Source: an uncultured Traorella sp. (GTDB lineage: Bacteria; Bacillota_I; Bacilli_A; Erysipelotrichales; Erysipelotrichaceae). From it: a DNA stretch of 28,066 bases. Positions 21,579 through 28,066 of the stretch are shown here, piece by piece (position 1 is the first letter of the stretch; each line of letters starts with the position of its first letter). The stretch covers positions 1-28,066 of the forward strand of contig CAMEIZ010000005.1 in the NCBI GenBank assembly GCA_945919165.1. Direction: 5' to 3'. The translations under genes and the position numbers were made by a program. The notes below the pieces were generated by a model. The model saw only the letters and a list, made by a program, of their open reading frames with translations, made no database searches and was not told the origin of the DNA.

Positions 21579-23669
21579 ATGAGAGACTATTTGGCACATG
21601 AGGTAAGAAACGTTACCGTATTAGGACATAGCGGAGCAGGAAAAACAGCCGTGCTGGAAGCTATGCTGCACTTTACAAAAGCAACTGATCGTTTTGGAAA
21701 GACCAGTGAAGGTTCTTCAATCATTGATTATGATGCAGAAGAAATCAGAAGAGGTTTATCTGTTTATACTTCTATTGTTCCAATTGAATGGAAAGATACT
21801 AAAATCAATTTTATCGATACTCCGGGATATCTGGATTTTGTCGGTGAAATGGAAAGCGGCAGTGCTGCCGGAGACAGTGTTTTAATTGTTGTCGGAGCAA
21901 AAGAAGGTGTTCAATCTGGTACACAGCGTGCATGGGATGTAGCTATTGAAAAGAAACTGCCAACAATTTTCTTCGTAAATAAAGTTGATGAAGAACATGC
22001 GTCTTTTGAAAAAGCTTATCAGGGACTTCGTGATGCTTTTGGTAAGAGTGTCATTCCGTTTGAAGTACCTATTCTTGAAAATGATGAAGTAATTGGTTCA
22101 GTGAACATTCTGCGTGATAAAGCGTGGTATTTCAAAGGTGATAAAGCAGATCGTGAAAAGAGCTATGATGTTCCTGACAATATGAAAGAAGTCGTTGCAG
22201 ATTATAAGAATCAAATTGCTGAAGCCATTGCTATGGGCGATGACGATTTAATGGAAAAATTCTTCTCAGGAGAACCATTTACAGAAGCTGAATTGACACG
22301 CGGAGTTCGTTTAGGTGTTCGAAATGGAGAAATTCGTCCTGTTTTCTCAGGAAGTGCGCTCAACATGACAGGAATTGAACGTCTGCTTGATTTAATTGAC
22401 AAATATTTCCCAACTTATGGTGAACATGGAACAGTAACTGTCACAGATCTTGAAAAAGAAGAACCAGTGGATTTATTAACTGATGAAAAAGGTGATTTAA
22501 CTGTTCAGGTATTTAAGACAATTGTTGATCCATTTGTTGGAAGAATCAGCTTTATCAAGGTAAGAAGCGGTGTATTAAGCAGTGATTCTACTGTTTATAA
22601 CCCGAAGAAAGATAAATTGGAAAAAATTTCTCAAATCTTCATTATCAAAGGAAAACATCAAACAGCTGTTGGTAAACTGTTTACCGGAGATATTGGTGCC
22701 GTTACAAAACTGGCTGTGACTCAGACAAATGATACCTTATGTGAAAAAGGTAAGCATTATGTAGTGGATGATATTCAGTTCTCACAGCCAATGCTAGGTG
22801 TGGCAGTTTGGCCTAAATCAAAAAATGATGATGATAAATTGTCAAATGCATTAGCTAGAATGTGTGAAGAAGATCCAACACTTCGTCTTGTTAATAATCC
22901 AGAAACCAAGGAAAATGTTCTTTATGGTGTTGGTGATCAGCATATTGATGTTATCGTCAACAAAATGAAGGCAAAATACAAAGTTGAGGTAACTTTGACA
23001 ACTCCTAAGGTTCCATATCATGAAACAATCAGAAAAACTGTCATCGGTGAAGGAAGACATAAGAAACAATCAGGCGGACATGGACAGTTTGGACATGTAT
23101 TTGTGGAATTCTCACCAAATCCTGACAGTGAAGATATGGTCTTTGAAGAAACTGTTTTCGGTGGAGCCGTACCTCGTCAGTATTTCCCTGCTGTTGAAAC
23201 AGGTTTAAGAGAATGCATGGTGAAAGGTTATCTGGCAGGCTATCGCATGGTAAATGTGAAAGCTAATCTGAAAGATGGTAAATATCATGATGTTGACTCA
23301 AGTGAAATGGCATTTAAGCTGGCGGCTCATTTAGCCTTTAAGGATGCCATGCCAAAAGCCGGATGCATCTTACTGGAACCAATCGTAAGTGCAACTGTTG
23401 TAATTCCGGAAGAATATACTGGAACGGTTATCGGTGACTTTAACAAACGTCGTGGTACAATCATGGGTATGGATATGGAAGGAACTCATCAGGTGGTGAA
23501 TGCCCTGGTACCTCTTTCTGAAATGATGAAATATCCGACTGATCTGCGTTCAATGACTCAGGGACGAGGAAAATATACACAAGTATTTGATCACTATGAT
23601 CCTGTACCGGCTAACATTGCGGAAAAGATCATTGCAAATGCTGATAAAGTCGTAGATGATGAAGAATAA
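21579..23669 (+). CDS. EF-G-like translational GTPase (FusA2-type)
   Basis: A 696-residue GTPase with full EF-G domain order. G1 is GHSGAGKT (16-23), G3 DTPG (about 80), G4 NKVD (about 133) and G5 SGSAL. The C-terminal domains IV and V include GGHGQFGHVFVEF and the conserved RRGTIMGMD. The switch I region has EEIRRGLSVYTSI in place of the EKERGITI of true EF-G, marking it as the paralogous EF-G-like branch, whose role is poorly known. The housekeeping fusA would sit by rpsL/rpsG, which are not here. GAGGTGG precedes the ATG. Expression probably depends on the cre promoter and attenuator upstream. Confidence 0.9.
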   Translation: MRDYLAHEVRNVTVLGHSGAGKTAVLEAMLHFTKATDRFGKTSEGSSIIDYDAEEIRRGLSVYTSIVPIEWKDTKINFIDTPGYLDFVGEMESGSAAGDSVLIVVGAKEGVQSGTQRAWDVAIEKKLPTIFFVNKVDEEHASFEKAYQGLRDAFGKSVIPFEVPILENDEVIGSVNILRDKAWYFKGDKADREKSYDVPDNMKEVVADYKNQIAEAIAMGDDDLMEKFFSGEPFTEAELTRGVRLGVRNGEIRPVFSGSALNMTGIERLLDLIDKYFPTYGEHGTVTVTDLEKEEPVDLLTDEKGDLTVQVFKTIVDPFVGRISFIKVRSGVLSSDSTVYNPKKDKLEKISQIFIIKGKHQTAVGKLFTGDIGAVTKLAVTQTNDTLCEKGKHYVVDDIQFSQPMLGVAVWPKSKNDDDKLSNALARMCEEDPTLRLVNNPETKENVLYGVGDQHIDVIVNKMKAKYKVEVTLTTPKVPYHETIRKTVIGEGRHKKQSGGHGQFGHVFVEFSPNPDSEDMVFEETVFGGAVPRQYFPAVETGLRECMVKGYLAGYRMVNVKANLKDGKYHDVDSSEMAFKLAAHLAFKDAMPKAGCILLEPIVSATVVIPEEYTGTVIGDFNKRRGTIMGMDMEGTHQVVNALVPLSEMMKYPTDLRSMTQGRGKYTQVFDHYDPVPANIAEKIIANADKVVDDEE

Positions 23670-23695
23670 AAGGCTGCAGATGCAGCCTTTCTTTA
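23669..23695 (+). terminator. Terminator of the EF-G-like gene
   Basis: AAAGGCTGC (23669-23677) pairs with GCAGCCTTT (23682-23690) over a 4-nt loop, followed by CTTT. It begins within the stop codon. The short T tail may allow read-through into the next gene. Confidence 0.75.
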
Positions 23696-23708
23696 AGAAA
23701 GGATGAAG

Positions 23709-24239
23709 ATGGAAGAAATAGAATTAGTCAAACCGTCCATGGACTATGCCAAACAAATTATGGACTTTCGAAATGAAATTCTTCAGGCTGATGATCATGA
23801 TTCATTTGCCGGATGCTCGGGTCTTAATGAATATCAAAGCTGTGAAGAATGGCTTGAAAATCTTCAGAAATTCGAAAATGATGAAACCGTACCAAGCGGA
23901 CGTGTACCGTCCAATACCTATTTAGCTGTTACTAAATCAAGCCATCAGCTTGTTGGAATGATTGATTTAAGACATCATATAAATCATCCGATTCTAAGCG
24001 TTTGGGGAGGGCATATCGGTTATACAGTAGCACCTTCCATGAGGCATTTAGGATATGGAAAAGAAATGCTGCGGCTGAATTTAGAAAATTGTCGAAATCA
24101 TAACATTCATCAGGTTTTGATTACCTGCCATCCAGATAATAAAGCCAGTGAAAAAATTATTTTAGCCAACGGAGGAATATTTGAAAAAGAAATATGGGCG
24201 GATAATGAACCTGTAAAACGATATTGGATTTATTTGTAG
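23709..24239 (+). CDS. GNAT family N-acetyltransferase
   Basis: A 176-residue cytosolic protein. The acetyl-CoA loop reads VAPSMRHLGYGKEML (about 109-123, R-x-L-GYG), after the strand GGHIGY. The C-terminal part (HPDNKASEKIILANGGIFEKEI) matches acetyltransferases of the RimJ/RimL-like type. I prefer the ATG at 23709, since AAAGG then has a 6-nt spacing; the ATG at 23703 would touch it. It follows the EF-G-like gene by 39 bp with a terminator between. The substrate is unknown. Confidence 0.87.
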   Translation: MEEIELVKPSMDYAKQIMDFRNEILQADDHDSFAGCSGLNEYQSCEEWLENLQKFENDETVPSGRVPSNTYLAVTKSSHQLVGMIDLRHHINHPILSVWGGHIGYTVAPSMRHLGYGKEMLRLNLENCRNHNIHQVLITCHPDNKASEKIILANGGIFEKEIWADNEPVKRYWIYL

Positions 24240-24264
24240 AACACTGTAAAAAGTGTTCTTTTTT
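24240..24264 (+). terminator. Terminator of the GNAT gene
   Basis: AACACT (24240-24245) pairs with AGTGTT (24252-24257), then C and six T. Confidence 0.75.
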
Positions 24265-24267
24265 AGA

Positions 24268-24293
24268 ATAGAAAAAGCCGTTAAACGGCTTTT
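24268..24293 (-). terminator. Terminator of the carboxypeptidase gene
   Basis: AAAAGCCG (24273-24280) pairs with CGGCTTTT (24286-24293). On the minus strand a T run follows. It overlaps the stop codon region of the gene ending at 24292. Confidence 0.8.
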
Positions 24294-25797
24294 AAATCTG
24301 GTATAAAGCTGAGAATTTATTAATCAAATAATCAATGTAGATATCGACATTAAAGGGTTCATGACAAACTCTTTCAAAGATTTCATCTGCTGTATATAAA
24401 GCTCCATACTGATGAATGTGTTCTTGAAGCCAGTTTTCAATCTGGTCAAAATGATGATTTTCTAGAGCAGCATCTACATCAATATCTTTTTTCATTGCTT
24501 CTAAAAATTGTGCACCAAAGGCACTTCCCAATGCATAGGTTGGAAAATATCCAAAGCTTGCATCTGACCAGTGAATATCCTGAAGAATACCTTCTGATGC
24601 ATTCAAAGGACGAATTCCTAAATACTCTTCATATTTATCAGCCCAGATTTCATCAAGATGATCAAAATCAATTTCACCGTTGATCATCTGTTTTTCAAGC
24701 TCATAACGAATTAAAATATGCAGCGGATAAGTCAGTTCATCAGCTTCTGTACGAATAAGAGAAGGCTGAGCTACATTCATCATTTTCATAAAATCATCCA
24801 AGGTTACATTTTTTAATTCATCAGGGAAAATTTCTTTAATTTTTGGATAATTATTCACCCAAAAAGAAATTCTTTTACCAATATAATTCTCAAGAAAACG
24901 ACTTTGAGATTCATGCATTCCGCTGGTCATCATTCTGCCTACCGCTAATCCTTCCAATTCTGGTGAAACATGGAGCATATATAAGGCATGACCATATTCA
25001 TGAATAATGGAAAAAATAGAACTGATAAGAGAATCTTCCAGATATTTATTTGTTATTCGCACATCATGCAAAGAAAAGTCACAGGTAAATGGATGTTCAC
25101 TAATTCCCATATAACATTCATTCGGATTAAATCCCATATATTCTTTTAAAATATCCATGACTTTTTCCTGCTTTTCAGTACTGAAAAGCTGATGAAGCAA
25201 AGAATCATCGATTTTGCTACCGCTTTGAATAAGTTTTTGAATAAAAGGAACCAGTCTTTCCTTGATTCTTGAAAAGAATTGATCATATTTTTCAATATTC
25301 ATTCCTGTTTCAAAATCATTGAGCATGGCATCATAGACAGTTTTTTCATAGCCATAATATTCATAAGCTTTTTTGCTCATGTCAACAAGCTCTTTTAATG
25401 TGTCTTTAAAAAGAGAATAGTCGTTTTTATGTTTAGCTTCTTTCCAAATCATTTCTCCTTTATTTGTAAGCTGCTGCATCTGAATGAAAAACTCTCTTGG
25501 AAGCTTGGAAACCTTATGGAGATCTTTCAATACCAGATTGATTTCTTTGTTCATGATCTCACCCAGATCCATGTGATGCATTTCTTCTAGTTTTAAAATA
25601 TTATTTGGATCGGTCTGATAATCAAACAATTCTCCGCTTAAAAAAGACATTGCTTTGATGCGATAATCAGCTCCGTCAGCAGGAGCAATGGTTGACATAT
25701 CAAAAAAAATGGTAGTATTGGCCAGTTGATAAGCGTTGCACTTATCACGGTATTGTTTGTAAAAGGATAATGCTTCTTCTTTTGTCATTGTTTTCAC
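24292..25797 (-). CDS. M32 family metallocarboxypeptidase
   Basis: A 501-residue cytosolic zinc enzyme that removes C-terminal residues from peptides (Taq carboxypeptidase family). The zinc motif HEYGH is at 266-270; the third ligand lies in the M32 signature GMHESQSRFLEN that follows. DELTYPLHILIRYELE and LQDIHWSDASFGYFPTYALG are further M32 hallmarks, so the enzyme looks intact and of normal length. The start at 25797 has GAGGTGA upstream. It is monocistronic: convergent with the GNAT gene and divergent from the PgpA-like gene. Confidence 0.95.
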   Translation of the reverse strand: MKTMTKEEALSFYKQYRDKCNAYQLANTTIFFDMSTIAPADGADYRIKAMSFLSGELFDYQTDPNNILKLEEMHHMDLGEIMNKEINLVLKDLHKVSKLPREFFIQMQQLTNKGEMIWKEAKHKNDYSLFKDTLKELVDMSKKAYEYYGYEKTVYDAMLNDFETGMNIEKYDQFFSRIKERLVPFIQKLIQSGSKIDDSLLHQLFSTEKQEKVMDILKEYMGFNPNECYMGISEHPFTCDFSLHDVRITNKYLEDSLISSIFSIIHEYGHALYMLHVSPELEGLAVGRMMTSGMHESQSRFLENYIGKRISFWVNNYPKIKEIFPDELKNVTLDDFMKMMNVAQPSLIRTEADELTYPLHILIRYELEKQMINGEIDFDHLDEIWADKYEEYLGIRPLNASEGILQDIHWSDASFGYFPTYALGSAFGAQFLEAMKKDIDVDAALENHHFDQIENWLQEHIHQYGALYTADEIFERVCHEPFNVDIYIDYLINKFSALYQI

Positions 25798-25857
25798 CTC
25801 ATTTAGTATTTTAATCGAATTGATTATTCATTACAAGATACTAAAAAAACAACAATC

Positions 25858-25886
25858 TTTTCATTCGATTGAAAATAGCTTATAAT
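25858..25886 (+). promoter_or_regulatory. Promoter of the PgpA-like operon
   Basis: TTTTCA (25858-25863) and TATAAT (25881-25886), with a 17-bp spacer, end 24 bp before the ATG at 25911. Confidence 0.65.
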
Positions 25887-25910
25887 AAATAAAGAAAGTA
25901 GAGTGATCCT

Positions 25911-26369
25911 ATGGAAGAACTATGTATCAATCTTTTGAAAAAAAGAGGCGTTGAACTTGAAGATATCGCAGACTGTGTGATTTTTCTTCAAAAAAAGTAT
26001 GTTCCTGAATTAAACCAGGAAATTGCACTTGAAGAAGTAAAAATGGTATTGCGTAAAAGAGAAGTCCAAAATGCTATATTAACAGGGATTTATCTGGATG
26101 AAATGGCTGAAAGTACGATGGAAGAGGGGCCATTAAAAGATGCCTTAGTCAGTGATAATGGATTGTATGGAATTGATGAGGTATTAGCATATGGCATTTG
26201 TAATCTGTATGGTTCGATTGCATTGACGAATTATGGGTATATTGATAAAGTGAAACCTTTGATTATCGGAAAACTGAATCAGAAAACCCAGCAGTGTAAT
26301 ACTTTTTTAGATGATATCGTAGGAGCAATTGCTGCCAGTGCAGCCAGTCGATTGGCTCATAACCGCTAG
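25911..26369 (+). CDS. Phosphatidylglycerophosphatase A-like protein
   Basis: A 152-residue protein of the PgpA family (similar in layout to Bacillus YutG). Its conserved core is DEMAESTMEEGPLKD and GIDEVLAYGICNLYGSIALTNYGYIDK, ending in LDDIVGAIAASAASRLAHN. PgpA removes phosphate from phosphatidylglycerol phosphate to give phosphatidylglycerol. Gram-positive members of this short, non-membrane type are often annotated so without proof, and this one has no clear transmembrane helix. It shares a transcript with the acetyltransferase that starts 11 bp downstream. Confidence 0.8.
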   Translation: MEELCINLLKKRGVELEDIADCVIFLQKKYVPELNQEIALEEVKMVLRKREVQNAILTGIYLDEMAESTMEEGPLKDALVSDNGLYGIDEVLAYGICNLYGSIALTNYGYIDKVKPLIIGKLNQKTQQCNTFLDDIVGAIAASAASRLAHNR

Positions 26370-26380
26370 GAGGTGAAAGG

Positions 26381-27148
26381 ATGGAAGAGATGCTGACAAA
26401 AGAAGATTTTAAAACGGCTTTGGTACGTTTAGGAGTAAAAAAAGGAATGTTGTTATATGTATCTGCTTCCATGGAATCCTTCCGATGTGTGGTGGGCGGC
26501 AGTCAGGCAGTAATCGAATCTTTGATGGAACTGGTAGGTTATGATGGAACCATTGTCATGGCGGCTCCGACACGATATTTATGTGATCCATTAGAAATTG
26601 GAAACATACCAAGAGATCGTATTGATGAGGCAAGAAAACAAACTTTGCCTTTCAATAAAAAACTGAGTGTACCAGTCGGAGTGGGTGAAGTGGCAGTACA
26701 GTTCATGAGAAATGAAGCAGTACTCAGAAGCAATCATCCCATGGTTTCTTTTCTGGCATGGGGAAAATATGCCAAGCTGATTGTTGAAAAACATCCTTTG
26801 CATTTTGGTATGAATCAGGATTCTCCTCTTGGCAAAATAAAAGAATACAATGGTTATGTGGTCACATTAGGGGTTGATTATGATCAGTGTGAAATTTTTC
26901 ATCTGGCACAATATGTGACTATGAAATCTCCAATCCGTATTTATTCATGTCCAATAGAAAAGAGCGGTGCTGTCAGTTGGATTCAGCTATTGGATTTAGA
27001 GCTTACTGTGAAGGGATATCAGGATATTGGTCAAACTATGGAAGAAAAACAGGTTGTCAAATCGACTTATCTTGGCAATTCGATATGTCGTTTGTTTTCC
27101 GCCAAATCAGCTTATCAATGTGCTGTTGAATATCTAACAAAAGAATAA
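26381..27148 (+). CDS. AAC(3) family N-acetyltransferase
   Basis: A 255-residue cytosolic protein of the aminoglycoside 3-N-acetyltransferase family. Landmarks are VVGGSQAVIESLMELVGYDGTIVMAAPT (about 28-55), RSNHPMVSFLAWG (about 111-123, with the conserved HP), SPLGKI and FHLAQY. In resistance enzymes the last motif is usually HLAE; here Glu is replaced by Gln. The first motif has S-A-S where many have H-S-S. These changes suggest a different acceptor, so aminoglycoside resistance should not be assumed. GGAGG precedes the ATG. It is cotranscribed with the PgpA-like gene. Confidence 0.82.
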   Translation: MEEMLTKEDFKTALVRLGVKKGMLLYVSASMESFRCVVGGSQAVIESLMELVGYDGTIVMAAPTRYLCDPLEIGNIPRDRIDEARKQTLPFNKKLSVPVGVGEVAVQFMRNEAVLRSNHPMVSFLAWGKYAKLIVEKHPLHFGMNQDSPLGKIKEYNGYVVTLGVDYDQCEIFHLAQYVTMKSPIRIYSCPIEKSGAVSWIQLLDLELTVKGYQDIGQTMEEKQVVKSTYLGNSICRLFSAKSAYQCAVEYLTKE

Positions 27149-27177
27149 AGTGTTGTTTATAAGACAGTAAAATATGT

Positions 27178-27214
27178 AAAAGGCGTGACTTTCGTGGTTA
27201 CGCCTTTTGCCTTT
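27178..27214 (+). terminator. Terminator of the AAC(3)-like gene
   Basis: AAAAGGCGT (27178-27186) pairs with ACGCCTTTT (27200-27208), followed by GCCTTTT. Confidence 0.8.
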
Positions 27215-27606
27215 TAGAGCACACATACGGCATTACACCGTATAGAAATGTATTTCTTGTATCTGTTTGATAAAATGGAATTATCTCTTATTTATCTGCC
27301 TTAGAACAATAACCTAAGATAACAACACAAAGCCCGATAATTTGAATCATTTTTTTGTTTAAATATAATAAAAAATTCTTTTCATGGATTTTGTTAATTA
27401 TAATGACGATAGGTTCACTAAGGTAGCAATTAAGTAACAATAAAGCAGCACATTTTAAAGGGAATTTGAGCCGTGAAAATTCTCACGGAATTCTCAAAAC
27501 GTTAATCGAATTTATCGTCAAGAGAAAATTAAAATCACTCTTTATGTTTGGCCTTTTTCTTTTAAAAAAACTGATGAATAGTCACCAGGTTAATTTGAAG
27601 CATTAG
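27215..27606. other. Intergenic region without a clear gene
   Basis: No frame with a ribosome binding site is seen. TACGG-N7-CCGTA lies at about 27227-27243. A hairpin CCGTGA with TCACGG (27471-27476, 27483-27488), flanked by TTGAG and CTCAA, has no T tail and may be a protein site or RNA element. A minus-strand 20-codon frame near 27291-27352 (MIQIIGLCVVILGYCSKADK) is hydrophobic but has no binding site. Confidence 0.35.
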
Positions 27607-28066
27607 TTACATAGATTTTATTTGAGTAATAAGTGTTTCTAAAGTTTTTATATTAGTAGAAAATTGTATGTGTTGAGCATATTTATACTTTTTACAATAT
27701 TGTTTCCATAATTTCTGCAATGTGTTGTCTTCTGAAATTGCTTTTACAATGTCATTAGAAGAAGTTAATAAATCCTCAGTTTCACGTTTATTACATGTCT
27801 TTTCAAAAGCAAGTGATAAGTTATTATAATTTATTTAGCCTTTTAATACATTTATAATTTGGCAAACATCTTTCATAACATCTTCTTTTTGTCCTTTTTC
27901 CCAAAAAAAATATCCTTCAAGCCCTCTATGAATAATTACATATTGTGTGTTTTTGGGATTTTTACTTTGCAAATTTTCTACCATATTGTCTAAAAAATCT
28001 TTAGCTTGTTCGTTAGAATAACAAAAAATATCAATTAAATTCTTTTGAATTACTTCTATAATTTCT
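27607..28066 (-). pseudogene. Partial gene with one in-frame stop, off the right edge
   Basis: Reading the minus strand from 28065, an open frame of 76 codons (EIIEVIQKNLIDIFCYSNEQ onward) ends at TAA (27835-27837). The same frame then stays open for 75 codons, ending LETLITQIKSM at TAA (27607-27609). Both parts have ordinary, hydrophilic, Lys/Asn-rich composition, so a single nonsense change in one gene is the simplest reading. The 5' end lies outside the window. I do not recognise the family. Two separate small genes are less likely, since the second half has no start codon with a binding site. Confidence 0.55.

Noticed and set aside
27291..27352. Small hydrophobic peptide or type I toxin on the minus strand
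   Set aside because: A 20-codon frame without ribosome binding site, promoter or antisense RNA signals.

Overview
The window is AT-rich DNA with strong AGGAGG-type ribosome binding sites, compact operons and classic T-tailed terminators. It looks like a low-GC Firmicute (Bacillota). The gene mix (U32 hydroxylase-like protein, split ThrE-type exporter, EF-G-like GTPase paired with an ankyrin protein, M32 carboxypeptidase) fits a gut Erysipelotrichia-type organism, but that assignment is inference, not a database match.

Layout. 1-2652: accessory region read mostly on the minus strand, with a DUF4241 protein, a tandem GNAT-like protein and an interrupted small gene. 2653-4176: an AlbA-type putative regulator with a 42-bp tandem repeat, behind an operator-like repeat cluster. 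4402-8678: a minus-strand signalling locus. It holds a LytTR response regulator, a short membrane protein carrying the histidine phosphoacceptor motif but no ATPase domain, a full-size sensor carrying the ATPase domain but no phosphoacceptor histidine, and a secreted cell-surface protein. A similar CG-phased motif lies upstream of both the ATPase sensor and the surface protein. 8874-9419: a lipoprotein. 9696-10865: an AlaX-type tRNA editing protein.

10852-11547, between alaX and a GNAT gene, holds no protein gene. Instead there is a tandem array of four related small RNA units. Each has its own -10 element, a two-copy TTCACA-like box exactly 39 bp upstream of it, a 5' hairpin, a shared single-stranded stretch ending in a run of C, and a terminator hairpin. 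Three of the four terminator loops read UCCCC. The architecture resembles the multicopy LhrC RNAs of Listeria. The shared 17-nt stretch is complementary to a Shine-Dalgarno plus AUG start region.

12196-15209: a HAD phosphatase, then a PfkB sugar kinase translationally coupled to metK. 15378-16843: a small secreted peptide followed directly by an HTH-TPR regulator, resembling peptide-pheromone (RRNPP) systems. A 17-bp site lies at the -35 of this operon and again, inverted, after it; a related third copy lies at a promoter ahead of the next operon (ThrE-type exporter halves and a U32 protein, 17163-20618).

20691-23669: a promoter overlapped by a consensus cre (CcpA) site drives a 24-codon leader ORF whose stop codon touches a terminator. 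Then come the ankyrin-repeat and EF-G-like genes, an arrangement that suggests translation-linked attenuation. 23709-27148: GNAT, M32 carboxypeptidase, PgpA-like phosphatase and AAC(3)-family acetyltransferase. The right edge holds 460 bp without a clear gene and a partial minus-strand gene broken by one in-frame stop.
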